64,000 bases of DNA from the NCBI GenBank assembly GCA_016795465.1, contig JAEUHK010000092.1, forward strand, positions 1 through 64,000. The letters are read 5' to 3'. This stretch comes from Verrucomicrobiaceae bacterium (GTDB taxonomy: Bacteria > Verrucomicrobiota > Verrucomicrobiia > Verrucomicrobiales > Verrucomicrobiaceae). The notes beneath the pieces were generated by a model. That model did not search any database and had not been told where the DNA came from. It saw only the letters and a list, made by a program, of their open reading frames with translations. Positions 9,065 to 17,337 of this stretch are shown here, one piece after another. How positions within the stretch are numbered: the first letter of the stretch is position 1; every line of letters starts with the position of its first letter. A program made the translations under genes and the position numbers.

Positions 9065-9637
9065 ATGGAACTCTCAAACCTAATCTACTTGGATGCCTCA
9101 TTTATTGTGGAGGTATACGAAACCATCCACAACAGACCAGTTCCCATAAAAGTGTCACGAACCGAAAACATGGGCGGCGGAGTGAATGTCGGTTTCATCA
9201 ACCTTGGGGCATCCACAACCGAGACCAAAGATTTTCCAATTAGCACGAGGCAGATGTATCAAGAGGTAAAGGATACTTTGTTGAGCATTCCAACGGTAGA
9301 CTTGTCATCCGTCGACCCAAAAGCTCTACCAGAACATTTTTGGACCAAGGGTATCTTTGGAGCAACTCAATCGGTGATCCAATTTTACGGGGGGCCCACA
9401 CGACAAGATTCATTTTTCAGCCTTTATCACCATCTGAGTAAAGAGCGTAATGATGTTATCCTCGTCACTAACGATATGTACCTCTCGACTGGATACGATC
9501 AGATTCAAAAGCATCTCGGGGGATCCTGTAGCGGCTTTGGAATCGAGGTTCATGGACTGTTCAAGCTCTTGGCAACGGATCCAACTGCACGTCCAATTTG
9601 TGCGCCTCTGATAATGGAAAAGCTGAGAAACATTTAG
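9065..9637 (+). CDS. AT-rich orphan gene, weak DUF6414 resemblance
   Basis: The 190-residue protein is read from the ATG at 9065; an upstream in-frame ATG at 9017 gives an unconvincing extension. It begins with SNLIYLDASFIVEVYETI and continues with a glycine-rich stretch (ENMGGGVNVGFINLG). That order, a hydrophobic start with YLD followed by a glycine-rich segment, recalls DUF6414 proteins, but the match is weak and made by eye. There is no signal peptide, no membrane segment and no catalytic motif I recognise. Base composition is unlike its neighbours: the line 9061-9120 has 24 G+C of 60, against 35 of 60 at 8461-8520 in the gene before it. This suggests recent transfer. Confidence 0.6.
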   Translation: MELSNLIYLDASFIVEVYETIHNRPVPIKVSRTENMGGGVNVGFINLGASTTETKDFPISTRQMYQEVKDTLLSIPTVDLSSVDPKALPEHFWTKGIFGATQSVIQFYGGPTRQDSFFSLYHHLSKERNDVILVTNDMYLSTGYDQIQKHLGGSCSGFGIEVHGLFKLLATDPTARPICAPLIMEKLRNI

Positions 9638-9684
9638 TTAGCTGATGAGGTCTGAACTTAACTTGGAGAAGGAGCACATCATCC

Positions 9685-10146
9685 TCACCACCCGATCAAC
9701 CGCGTGATCGCCGCCCGCAGCGCGGTTTCGAGGATCGCGGCCTCGGCGTGGGTGACGGGGATGGTGACCTTCTTCACGTTTTTCGTCGCGCCTTCCTGGC
9801 GAGACATGCTCATGAAGAACGGGGCCTTCTGCGGATCATCGCGATAGGTCAGTTCGAAGGCGCTGTTGGCCTTTTCGGACTGGTGGAAGAGCTTCGCCTG
9901 CTCCTGACGACCTTGCAGTGTCGCCAAAACGGCCCCGAGGTCGTTCAGGCCCCATTTCATCGTGATCTTCGATTCCCAATCGAACTGCTTCTCGCCGCTC
10001 TGCGTCGCTGCATCGACGAAAACCGCGCCTTTGGCCCGATTCAGGTCAAAACGGATCACGCCGCCATTGCCTCGGCCGTTCGGTTTGTAGATAGCATATT
10101 CGGTCGAAGGCTTCGCGGCGGCAGTGGAGGCGGATTTCGCATTCAT
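9685..10146 (-). CDS. Whirly-like single-stranded nucleic-acid-binding protein
   Basis: The 153-residue protein starts at 10146, giving a short disordered N-terminus (STAAAKPSTE). From residue about 20 to the end it follows the order of landmarks in plant Whirly proteins: a first strand pair (GGVIRFDLNRAKGAVFVDAA), EKQFDWESKITMKWGLNDLG (plant: RQYDW-RKQ-FSLSVTELG), KLFHQSEKAN (plant: FFHDP--GK), PFFMSMS (plant: FFNLSV), IPVTHAEAAIL (plant: IP(V/I)(S/T)KAEF-V) and a C-terminal LIGW (plant: HLIGW or HLMGW). Whirly proteins form tetramers that bind single-stranded DNA and protect genome stability in plastids and mitochondria; the fold is shared with trypanosome MRP1/2. A role in ssDNA or RNA binding is inferred. 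It is divergent from sulfatase 1. Confidence 0.7.
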   Translation of the reverse strand: MNAKSASTAAAKPSTEYAIYKPNGRGNGGVIRFDLNRAKGAVFVDAATQSGEKQFDWESKITMKWGLNDLGAVLATLQGRQEQAKLFHQSEKANSAFELTYRDDPQKAPFFMSMSRQEGATKNVKKVTIPVTHAEAAILETALRAAITRLIGW

Positions 10147-10191
10147 GGCGAGAAATCGTAAAACAACCGCCCTGGGCCGGTAAAGCCCATT

Positions 10192-10242
10192 TTCCAGATC
10201 CGACACATTGTTTGCTGGAATCTCTCGTCGGTGGCTTCGTTC
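10192..10242 (+). promoter_or_regulatory. Putative ECF-type promoter of sulfatase 1
   Basis: A 51-base block aligns without gaps to 12359-12409 upstream of sulfatase 2, with about 39 identical positions. Conserved islands are ATCCGACACA, TTTGC-GGAA and GCTTCGTTC. GGAA (10217-10220) and CGTT (10238-10241) are 17 bases apart, as expected for -35 and -10 elements read by an ECF sigma factor. The ATG follows 12 bases after the CGTTC. Confidence 0.45.
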
Positions 10243-10254
10243 CAACCGCACAAC

Positions 10255-12039
10255 ATGAAACTGCTCGCCACGGTCCTTTCCTCATTCCTCATTCTGATTT
10301 CGTCATTCGCGGCTCCGCCGCGTCCCAACATCATCGTCTTCTACACCGACGACCACGGTTTCGCGGATCTCGGCATCCGTGGCATCGAGAAGGATCTGAA
10401 GACGCCGCATCTCGATGCGCTGGCACGCAGCGGCGTGATCGCAAAGCATGGTTACAGCACCGCGCCGCAGTGTGTGCCCTCGCGTGGCGGGCTCATGACG
10501 GGACGCTTTCAGGGGCGTTTCGATCTCGATAACAACGGCTCGTCGCTCGACGGCTTCAACAAGCAGACCACCATCGCCACGCGACTGCAAAACGCGGGCT
10601 ATGTGACGGCACAGTTCGGCAAGTGGCACCTCGGGCCGTTGCCGGAGATCACGCGGCATGGCTTCCGGCATGTGTATGCGCAGCACGGCGGGCAGAAGTT
10701 CTCCGCCAACATCACCGCCGATGGCAAAGACCGTCCGATGAGCGATCTCGCGCCCGAGGCTTACCACATCGACGGCTGCTCGCAGGCCGCGGCGTCGATC
10801 ATCGAGCGCTACCACGACGAGCCATTCTTCCTCTACATCGCCTACCGCGCACCGCACACGCCACTCGACGCGCCGCAGCACTACAAAGACCGCTTCCCCG
10901 GCGAGATGCCGGAGCGCCGCCGCGCCGCGCTCGGCATGCTCAGCGCCGTGGACGACGGCGTGGGCCTCGTCACGAGCACCTTGAAAAAACACGGCCTCAC
11001 CGAAAAGACGCTCATCTTCCTAATCGGCGACAACGGCGCGCCGCTGAAGATCCACAAGACTGACTCGCCGCTGAATGGCGATGCCGGCGGCTGGGACGGC
11101 AGCCTGAATACCCCGCTGAATGGCGAAAAAGGCATGCTCGCCGAGGGCGGCATGCACGTGCCCTTTCTCATCGCGTGGCCCGGGACCATCCCTGGCGGGC
11201 AGATTTACGAGCATCCCGTGAGTTCCCTCGACGTGGCCGCCACGGCCGTTGGAGTCCAGCCTTTAGGCGACTCTGAAAAATCGGCTAAAGCCTCGACTCC
11301 AACTGACCTCGACGGAGTCAATCTTCTCCCCTACCTCACCGGCGAGAAAAAAGACGCGCCGCATGAGTTCCTCGCGTGGCGCTGGATGGCCCAGAGCGCC
11401 ATCCGCGAAGGAAACTGGAAACTCCTGCGCGGTGGCGACCGCGAATACCTCTACGACCTCGCCACTGATCTCGAAGAGAAGCACAACCTCGTCTCGCAGC
11501 ATCCCGAGATCGCCACGCGACTCCGCGCGAAGCTCACAGCATGGTGCGCCGAGCTCACGCCGCCCGGCCTCGCGCTCGGTCCCATGGCCGCGACATGGAA
11601 TGACTACTTCGACTTCTACCTCGAAGGCAAACCCGCGCCGAAACCCGCCGCCAAAACCGAGCCCGACACCGCCGCCACACGCGGCTGGCTCGCCCGCGGC
11701 GGCAGCTTGACCGTGAAAGGCGATGTCCTCGTCCTCACGCCCGACAAACAATCCAAAGGCTGCTTCATCACCCGCAGCCAGATCAATTTACGCCCGCCCG
11801 CCTCCATCCATCTCACCCTCAAAACCGCCGCCACCGGCCCCGCCGCCATCGCCTGGCGCAACGACGGCGACAAAGACTTCCTCCCCGCCAATCGTCTCCC
11901 GTTCCAACTCCAATCCACCCCCGACTGGCAAACCCACACCCTCGATCTGCCCACCACCAACCGCATCATCCATGTGCGCGTCCATCTTCCTGATGCTGCC
12001 GAGATCCGGGGGATTGAGTTGAAGGCGGGGAGGTGGTAG
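10255..12039 (+). CDS. Exported sulfatase 1 with C-terminal beta domain
   Basis: A type I sulfatase (alkaline-phosphatase superfamily) that hydrolyses sulfate esters using a formylglycine made from an active-site cysteine. The start at 10255 gives a signal peptide (about 1-20). The CxPxR motif is C73-V-P-S-R; the metal site begins with PNIIVFYTDDHG, and GKWHLGP and GDNGAP complete the usual landmarks. The catalytic domain ends near residue 450. About 140 further residues form an extra beta-rich domain (from GWLARGGSLTVKGDVLVLTP onward), probably for binding a sugar or surface. In frame at 11248-11303 it contains a palindromic repeat encoding GVQPLGDSEKSAKASTPT just before LDGVNLLPYLTGE. Substrate cannot be assigned from sequence. 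Confidence 0.9.
   Translation: MKLLATVLSSFLILISSFAAPPRPNIIVFYTDDHGFADLGIRGIEKDLKTPHLDALARSGVIAKHGYSTAPQCVPSRGGLMTGRFQGRFDLDNNGSSLDGFNKQTTIATRLQNAGYVTAQFGKWHLGPLPEITRHGFRHVYAQHGGQKFSANITADGKDRPMSDLAPEAYHIDGCSQAAASIIERYHDEPFFLYIAYRAPHTPLDAPQHYKDRFPGEMPERRRAALGMLSAVDDGVGLVTSTLKKHGLTEKTLIFLIGDNGAPLKIHKTDSPLNGDAGGWDGSLNTPLNGEKGMLAEGGMHVPFLIAWPGTIPGGQIYEHPVSSLDVAATAVGVQPLGDSEKSAKASTPTDLDGVNLLPYLTGEKKDAPHEFLAWRWMAQSAIREGNWKLLRGGDREYLYDLATDLEEKHNLVSQHPEIATRLRAKLTAWCAELTPPGLALGPMAATWNDYFDFYLEGKPAPKPAAKTEPDTAATRGWLARGGSLTVKGDVLVLTPDKQSKGCFITRSQINLRPPASIHLTLKTAATGPAAIAWRNDGDKDFLPANRLPFQLQSTPDWQTHTLDLPTTNRIIHVRVHLPDAAEIRGIELKAGRW
11248..11303 (+). repeat. Intragenic palindromic repeat, type A (56 bp)
   Basis: The arms 11248-11270 and 11281-11303 are 23 bases each and pair except at three positions; the outer nine bases are GTTGGAGTC and GACTCCAAC. 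The second copy is at 13485-13540 with the same length. It lies in frame inside sulfatase 1. Confidence 0.8.
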
Positions 12040-12056
12040 GTTCAAATCACCAACCA

Positions 12057-12311
12057 ATGCCTGAACAGCCACATCAAAAAACCTCACCGAAAGAAAATCC
12101 GCCTCAGACGTGGGCTCGGCGGATTTACTTTTGTTTGGCCTGGATTTTTTGGGTCGCATGTCTGCTCTCGGCTCTGATCACCTTGCCTTTTTTATCTGAT
12201 TCAGGACCGCATGGGATATTCGGTTATGCGTGGATCGTGTTGGGAACTCTCACTTGCATCTGTGGTGGAGTCGGCTGGCGTTTTTACGCCGCTGGCAAGG
12301 CGAGGCGATGA
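12057..12311 (+). CDS. Small two-helix membrane protein, hypothetical
   Basis: An 84-residue protein with a polar N-terminus (MPEQPHQKTSPKENPP) and two hydrophobic segments, IYFCLAWIFWVACLLSALI at about 22-42 and an IFGYAWIVLGTLTCICGG segment at about 54-71. The last residues are basic (AAGKARR). The frame also has an ATG at 12033 that would overlap the end of sulfatase 1; the ATG at 12057 is preferred. Its composition and membrane pattern make it plausible, but nothing indicates a function and it could be a chance frame. Confidence 0.5.
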   Translation: MPEQPHQKTSPKENPPQTWARRIYFCLAWIFWVACLLSALITLPFLSDSGPHGIFGYAWIVLGTLTCICGGVGWRFYAAGKARR

Positions 12312-12358
12312 TAACGCATCATCAGCGGTTCATAAGCCGCCTCAACCCACGGTCAGAC

Positions 12359-12409
12359 TTCCAAATCCGACACACACTTTGCCGGAAGCTCCAGGCCTCC
12401 GCTTCGTTC
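12359..12409 (+). promoter_or_regulatory. Putative ECF-type promoter of sulfatase 2
   Basis: The counterpart of 10192-10242. TTTGCCGGAA ends at 12387, and CGTTC starts at 12405, leaving 17 bases between GGAA and CGTT. The ATG of sulfatase 2 follows after 10 bases. No Shine-Dalgarno sequence is present between them. Confidence 0.45.
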
Positions 12410-12419
12410 ACCCACCGCC

Positions 12420-14342
12420 ATGCTACGCCGCCTCGCTTTCTTGCTCTTCGCTCTTTGCCCTACGCTCTCCGCTTTCTCAGCGCAGCCGAACGTCCTCGTC
12501 ATCCTCGCGGACGATCTCGGCTGGAGTGACACGACGCTTTACGGCACGACGACGTTTTACCAGACACCGAATGTCGAACGGCTGGCGAAGCGCGGGATGA
12601 CGTTCACGCGGGCGTATTCGGCGAGTCCGCTGTGCTCGCCGACGCGGTCGGCGCTGCTCACAGGGCTGAGTCCGGCACGCACGGGCATCACGACGCCGAA
12701 TTGCCACGTGCCGCAGGTCACGCTGGAGACCACGATGCCGAAAACGGCCGCGCCAAACCAAAAAGCCATCCAGCCGAGCCCGCCGACGCGGTTGAAGACG
12801 GAGTATCGCACGCTGGCGGAGACGCTGAAGGTCGCGGGCTATGCCACAGCGCATTTCGGGAAGTGGCACCTCGGGCCGGAGCCGTATTCGCCGCTGCAGC
12901 AGGGCTTTGATTTTGATCTGCCGCATCATCCGGGGCCGGGGCCTGCGGGCAGTTTTGTCGCGCCGTGGAAGTTTGCGAACTTCAAAGAAAAATCGCCTGG
13001 CGAGCACATCGAGGACCGCATGGCGGCGGAGGCGGTGACGTGGATGGAGCAGCAGAAAGGAAAGCCGTTTTACCTGAACTACTGGATGTTCAGCGTGCAC
13101 GCGCCCTTTGACGCGAAGAAGGCGAACATCGAGAAGCATCGCGGTCGCATCGATCCGAAGGACGCGCAGCGCAGCCCCACCTACGCGGCGATGATCCAGA
13201 GCATGGACGACGCCATCGGCACGCTGCTCGACGGTCTCGACCGGCTGAAGCTGGCCGACACCACAATCATCATCTTCACCGCCGACAACGGCGGCAACAT
13301 GTACAACGAAGTCGATGGCACCACGCCCACCAGCAACCGTCCGCTGCGCGGTGGCAAGGCAACGCTGTTTGAAGGCGGCACGCGCGTGCCTTGCGTGGTC
13401 GTGTGGCCAGGAGTTGCCGCTCCGGGCAGTCGAAGTGATGCTCTGGTGCAGAGCGAGGATTTTTATCCGACGTTGATAGCCGGTGTTGGAGTCCAGCCTT
13501 CAGGCGACTCGGAAAGATCGGCTAATGCCTCGACTCCAACGCAGCGATTCGACGGCCACAGCATCCTTCCCGCCCTCAAAGGCGATGCGCTCGCTGGCAA
13601 AGCCGTCTTCCAATACTTCCCGCATAATCCCGGCGTGCCGGATTGGCTGCCACCGGCCGTTTCGGTGCATCGCGATGACTGGAAACTCATCCGCATCTTC
13701 CACGGTGGTGAAAACGGCGCACATCGTCATCTGCTCTTCAACCTTCGCGATGATCTCGGCGAGAAAAACAACCTCGCCGCCGCCAAACCGGAACTCGTGG
13801 CCGAACTCGATGCCTTGATCGACGGCTTCCTCACCGACACGAAAGCCGTCGTGCCCGTGCCGAACCCGAAATTCGATCCCGCGCAGTATCATCCTGAGCT
13901 CGAAGGCAAATCGCAGCCGAAAGGAAAGGCCAAAGCGCCCGCGAAAGACATCGCTGATCCCGCGCTGCAAGGCTGGAAGGCCCGCGATTGCACCGCGAAG
14001 GTCCAAAACGGCCTTTTGAAGCTCACGAAGCTCGGCGATGCCGCTTTCCTTGGTTTCGCCGCCGGTAAGCACAACGGCCCGACGACGCTCAAAGCGCGCA
14101 TCAAGGCCCAAGCAGGCACTTCACACGTCGATTGGCTCCCGCAAGGCGTGGAAGGCAAAGCGAAGCGATCCGACTTCACGCTGAAAGGTGGCGATTGGGA
14201 AGAAATGACCGTCGAACTGCCCGCCGAAGGCCCGCTGGGCATCGTGCGCCTCTATTTGCCGATGCAGGGAAGTCCGGTCGAAATCGACTGGATCGAGCTC
14301 ACATCAAAAAACGGCTCCAAACCGACTCGGACGGGTTTTTGA
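12420..14342 (+). CDS. Exported sulfatase 2 with C-terminal beta domain
   Basis: A 640-residue sulfatase with a signal peptide (about 1-21, ending LSAFSA). The formylglycine site is C72-S-P-T-R; ADDLGWSD, GKWHLGP and ADNGGN are the other active-site landmarks. The catalytic part ends near 490. A lysine-rich linker then leads to a second beta domain (from GWKARDCTAKVQNGLLKL) whose layout resembles the extra domain of sulfatase 1. A type A palindromic repeat is inserted in frame at 13485-13540, encoding GVQPSGDSERSANASTPTQ. The last codons (GSKPTRTGF) and the stop run into a hairpin and repeat after the gene, so the original C-terminus may have been altered. Confidence 0.9.
   Translation: MLRRLAFLLFALCPTLSAFSAQPNVLVILADDLGWSDTTLYGTTTFYQTPNVERLAKRGMTFTRAYSASPLCSPTRSALLTGLSPARTGITTPNCHVPQVTLETTMPKTAAPNQKAIQPSPPTRLKTEYRTLAETLKVAGYATAHFGKWHLGPEPYSPLQQGFDFDLPHHPGPGPAGSFVAPWKFANFKEKSPGEHIEDRMAAEAVTWMEQQKGKPFYLNYWMFSVHAPFDAKKANIEKHRGRIDPKDAQRSPTYAAMIQSMDDAIGTLLDGLDRLKLADTTIIIFTADNGGNMYNEVDGTTPTSNRPLRGGKATLFEGGTRVPCVVVWPGVAAPGSRSDALVQSEDFYPTLIAGVGVQPSGDSERSANASTPTQRFDGHSILPALKGDALAGKAVFQYFPHNPGVPDWLPPAVSVHRDDWKLIRIFHGGENGAHRHLLFNLRDDLGEKNNLAAAKPELVAELDALIDGFLTDTKAVVPVPNPKFDPAQYHPELEGKSQPKGKAKAPAKDIADPALQGWKARDCTAKVQNGLLKLTKLGDAAFLGFAAGKHNGPTTLKARIKAQAGTSHVDWLPQGVEGKAKRSDFTLKGGDWEEMTVELPAEGPLGIVRLYLPMQGSPVEIDWIELTSKNGSKPTRTGF
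13485..13540 (+). repeat. Intragenic palindromic repeat, type A (56 bp)
   Basis: Second copy of the repeat at 11248-11303, identical in length. It keeps the outer GTTGGAGTC/GACTCCAAC pairs and the core ATCGGCTAA, and sits at the corresponding place in the sulfatase fold. Confidence 0.8.
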
Positions 14343-14347
14343 GCCGT
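14311..14347 (+). terminator. Hairpin over the stop codon of sulfatase 2
   Basis: ACGGCTC (14311-14317) pairs with GAGCCGT (14341-14347), and AAACC (14319-14323) can extend the stem with GGTTT (14334-14338). The TGA stop (14340-14342) lies within the stem. There is no clean T tract after it, so it may be a terminator or part of the repeat that follows. Confidence 0.4.
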
Positions 14348-14398
14348 AGCACGAGTTTTCCAACTCGTGGCTGAACGGGTTGGAAAACCCGTTCTACG
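14346..14398 (+). repeat. Intergenic double-hairpin repeat, type B
   Basis: Two perfect 8-bp hairpins with 4-base loops stand in tandem: CACGAGTT/AACTCGTG (14350-14369) and AACGGGTT/AACCCGTT (14374-14393). They are framed by GTAG and CTAC. It is the same type as the intragenic copies at 22301-22349 and 26526-26574. Confidence 0.75.
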
Positions 14399-14471
14399 TC
14401 CATGTGCCTCAGGTGAAAGCTCACGTGCAAAACAGACAGTCAGAGCCGCGCCAAGCCCGCGTTTCACATCC

Positions 14472-15998
14472 ATGCGCTTCGTCCTGCTCTTGCTGCTTTC
14501 GTCATTCTGCATTCGCCATTCGTCCTTTTCGGCGCAGCCGAACATCGTGCTCATCCTCGCCGATGACCTCGGCTATGGCGATGTCGGTTGCTACGGCGCG
14601 ACGAAGGTGAAGACGCCGAATATCGACAAGCTCGCGAGTGAGGGGCGACGGTTCACGGATGCGCATTCGGCATCGGCGGTGTGCACGCCGTCGCGGTATG
14701 CGCTGCTCACGGGCGAGTATCCGTTTCGCAAGAATCTGTGGGGACCGGTCATGAATCCGAGTCCGCTCGTCGTCGATGTGTCGAAGCCGACGCTGCCGGG
14801 CATGTTGAAGCGTCAGGGCCACGCGACGGCGTGCTTTGGCAAGTGGCACCTCGGTTTTGGCAACAAGCCAAAACCGGACTGGAACGCCGATTTGAAGCCC
14901 GGGCCTCTCGAGTGCGGCTTTGATCACTACTTCGGCATTCCCGTCGTGAACAGCCATCCGCCCTTCGTGTGGGTGGAGGACCATCGCGTGGTCGGGCTCG
15001 ATCCGGCTGATCCGCTCAAGTATGGCGGCAAGGTGCAGACGCGACCATTTCCCGAAAAGATGCCCAACCCAGCCATCTCCGGCGGAAGAGCCGCACACGC
15101 GCTCTACAACGAGGAAGAGCACGGCACCACGCTCACGGAGAAAGCCCTCGCATGGATCAAAAAGCACGCCTCAACCAAGAACAAAGAACCAGGAACCAAG
15201 AACCCATTCTTCGTCTATTTCGCCACACCGCACATTCATCATCCCTTCACGCCGGGCGCGAAGTTCAAAGGTAGCAGCGAAGCCGGAGCGTATGGCGACT
15301 TCATTCAGGAGTTCGACTGGATGGTCGGCGAAATGATGCGCACGCTCGATGAATTGAAGCTGCGCGAGAACACGCTCATCATCCTCACCAGCGACAACGG
15401 CGGCATGCTCAATCAAGGCGGCCAGCAGGCCTGGAAAGCCGGTCACCGGCTCAATGGCGACCTGCTCGGCTTCAAGTTCGACGCGTGGGAAGGCGGCCAC
15501 CGCGTGCCCTTCATCGCCCGCTGGCCCGGGAAGATCGAGGCTGGCAGCGTTTCCGATCAACTCATCTGCCAAATCGACCTCCTCAGCAGCTTCGCCGCGC
15601 TCACTGGCTCCGACACTCGTGGCCCGGACAGCCTTAACGTCCTGCCTGCGCTGCTCGGCAAGCCGGAGAAGCCTCTGCGCACCGAACTCGTGCTCGCCCC
15701 GCACAAAAAGACCCATCTTGCCCTCCGCGACGGCCCCTGGCTCTACATCGGCGCGAAAGGCGGCGGCGGTTTCAACGCCGCCAAACCCGGCGAGCACGGC
15801 CTCGGCGGCGGCGGTGCGCTGAAGTTTACCAGCGAGACCAACAGCGACTTCGCCAACGGCAAACTCAAGCCCGACGCGCCGGAGCAGCAGCTTTACAACC
15901 TCTCCGATGATCCACGTCAGACGACTAACGTGATCCGCGAGCATCCGGAGATCGCGAAACGCATGGCGTTGAGATTGGCGGAGGTTCAGCAGCGGTGA
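14472..15998 (+). CDS. Exported sulfatase 3
   Basis: A 508-residue arylsulfatase-like protein. The frame is open upstream to 14367, but the ATG at 14472 is chosen because it starts the signal peptide (MRFVLLLLLSSFCIRHSSFS). The formylglycine site is C71-T-P-S-R, followed by GKWHLGFGNKPKPDW and SDNGGM. The region NSHPPFVWVEDHRVVGLDP is typical of the arylsulfatase A-like branch. A lysine-rich stretch (KKHASTKNKEPGTKN, about 235-250) interrupts an otherwise normal core and looks like a small insertion. Unlike sulfatases 1, 2, 4, 6 and 7 it has no palindromic insert before DSLNVLPALLGK, which shows the uninterrupted form of that loop. Confidence 0.88.
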   Translation: MRFVLLLLLSSFCIRHSSFSAQPNIVLILADDLGYGDVGCYGATKVKTPNIDKLASEGRRFTDAHSASAVCTPSRYALLTGEYPFRKNLWGPVMNPSPLVVDVSKPTLPGMLKRQGHATACFGKWHLGFGNKPKPDWNADLKPGPLECGFDHYFGIPVVNSHPPFVWVEDHRVVGLDPADPLKYGGKVQTRPFPEKMPNPAISGGRAAHALYNEEEHGTTLTEKALAWIKKHASTKNKEPGTKNPFFVYFATPHIHHPFTPGAKFKGSSEAGAYGDFIQEFDWMVGEMMRTLDELKLRENTLIILTSDNGGMLNQGGQQAWKAGHRLNGDLLGFKFDAWEGGHRVPFIARWPGKIEAGSVSDQLICQIDLLSSFAALTGSDTRGPDSLNVLPALLGKPEKPLRTELVLAPHKKTHLALRDGPWLYIGAKGGGGFNAAKPGEHGLGGGGALKFTSETNSDFANGKLKPDAPEQQLYNLSDDPRQTTNVIREHPEIAKRMALRLAEVQQR

Positions 15999-16057
15999 GC
16001 GACGGGCTTGTTGATTGATTTCCGCGTCGAATGCCGCGAGAGGCCGCGCACGCGCTC

Positions 16058-17305
16058 ATGACCTCGAAACGCACGCCCGCGCTGGGCTTCATCCTCATCA
16101 CGCTGACACTCGATATCCTCGGTATAGGACTGATCGTGCCGATTCTGCCGAAGCTGGTCAAAGAGTTCAGCGGCGGAGACACGGCGGCGGCTTCGCAGGC
16201 GGCGGGATGGCTGAGCGCGTTGTATGCGATGATGCAGTTCGCGTTTGCGCCGCTGCTCGGATGTCTTTCGGACAAGGTGGGAAGGCGGCCGGTGATCTTG
16301 ATTTCGCAGTTTGGGCTGGCGCTGGATTACTTGCTGCTGGCGTTCGCGCCGACGATGGCGTGGTTTGTCGCGGGAAGGATCATCGCGGGCATCACGGGCG
16401 CGAATTTTGCGGCGGCGACGGCTTACATCGCGGATGTGAGCCCGCCGGAGAAACGGGCGGCGAATTTCGGGCTGATGGGCGCGGCGTTTGGCATCGGGTT
16501 CATCATCGGGCCGCTGATTGGCGGATCGTTGGGGCAACTCGGCACGCGGGTGCCGTTTTACGCAGCGGCGGCGCTCACGGCGGCGAACTGGCTCTACGGC
16601 TGGTTCATTCTGCCGGAGTCGCTGAAGGCGGAAAACCGTCGCTCCATCGACTGGCGACGCGCGAATCCGTTTGGGGCGTTCTTTTGCCTGCGCTCGCGGC
16701 CCCGCGTGCTGTGGCTGGCGGTATGTGCGCTGCTCTCGTTCATCGCGCACACGGTTTATCCGAGTGTGTGGGTGCTCTACACCGAGCACCGCTACGGCTG
16801 GACGCCGCTGTGGAATGGCGTGTCGCTCGCCGCGGTGGGACTTTGCGCGGCGTTTGTCTCCGCATGGCTCACAGGCAAGGTCACGGCAAAGGTGGGCGAC
16901 TGGCGCACGGCCTTCATCGGGCTCGCGGTCGCTGTGGTGGCGTATGTCGGCTACGGGCTAGCTTCGAGCGGCTGGATGGTCTTCTTCGTCATCGCGATCG
17001 GATCGATCGGCGGTCTCGCCGGGCCGGCTGTGCAGAGTTTGATCTCGAACTCCGTCGGCGATGACGAGCAAGGCACGATGCAGGGCGCGATCACGAGCCT
17101 GGAGAGCATCTCCGGCATCATCGGGCCGCTGATCGCCACGCAACTCTTCAGCCACTTCATTGATGCCCAACGAAAGGTGCAGGTGCCGGGCGCACCATTT
17201 TTCAGCGCAGCCATCATCGGGCTGCTAGCGCTGCTGGTGGCGGTGAAGGCGCGGCGGATGCATCAGGCCACGGAGGAAACAGAGCGTCCGCAAAATGGTG
17301 TTTGA
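16058..17305 (+). CDS. TetA-like MFS drug-efflux transporter
   Basis: A 415-residue protein with about 12 membrane helices. It follows TetA-class antiporters closely: TLDILGIGLIVPILPKL in helix 1, LGCLSDKVGRRPVIL in loop 2-3 (the MFS signature), GRIIAGITGANFAAATAYIAD in helices 4-5 and GFIIGPLIGG. Such proteins export drugs in exchange for protons across the inner membrane. The ATG at 16058 matches the family start; an ATG at 16031 would add nine residues. The stop overlaps the -35 element of the tetR promoter. The tetR gene downstream is on the same strand, unlike the divergent tetA/tetR pair of transposons. Family resemblance does not establish tetracycline resistance. Confidence 0.85.
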   Translation: MTSKRTPALGFILITLTLDILGIGLIVPILPKLVKEFSGGDTAAASQAAGWLSALYAMMQFAFAPLLGCLSDKVGRRPVILISQFGLALDYLLLAFAPTMAWFVAGRIIAGITGANFAAATAYIADVSPPEKRAANFGLMGAAFGIGFIIGPLIGGSLGQLGTRVPFYAAAALTAANWLYGWFILPESLKAENRRSIDWRRANPFGAFFCLRSRPRVLWLAVCALLSFIAHTVYPSVWVLYTEHRYGWTPLWNGVSLAAVGLCAAFVSAWLTGKVTAKVGDWRTAFIGLAVAVVAYVGYGLASSGWMVFFVIAIGSIGGLAGPAVQSLISNSVGDDEQGTMQGAITSLESISGIIGPLIATQLFSHFIDAQRKVQVPGAPFFSAAIIGLLALLVAVKARRMHQATEETERPQNGV

Positions 17306-17330
17306 CAAAACAGACAGGTCTGTCTATCAA
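17302..17330 (+). promoter_or_regulatory. tetR promoter with embedded TetR operator
   Basis: TTGACA (17302-17307), 17 bases, TATCAA (17325-17330). Between them lies the palindrome ACAGAC-AG-GTCTGT (17310-17323). Its right half extends to GTCTGTCTAT, the complement of ATAGACAGAC. The ATG of tetR follows 7 bases after the -10. Confidence 0.75.
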
Positions 17331-17337
17331 TCGCTCC

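Noticed and set aside
12364..12409. Sulfatase 5 upstream sequence (GCTTCGTTCACC near 22739) as a third ECF-type promoter
   Set aside because: The CGTTC matches, but no GGAA lies at the 17-base spacing seen before sulfatases 1 and 2.
16058..17305. Tetracycline-resistance determinant
   Set aside because: The protein is TetA-like, but substrate cannot be told from sequence and the repressor is not a classical TetR(A-D) arrangement.
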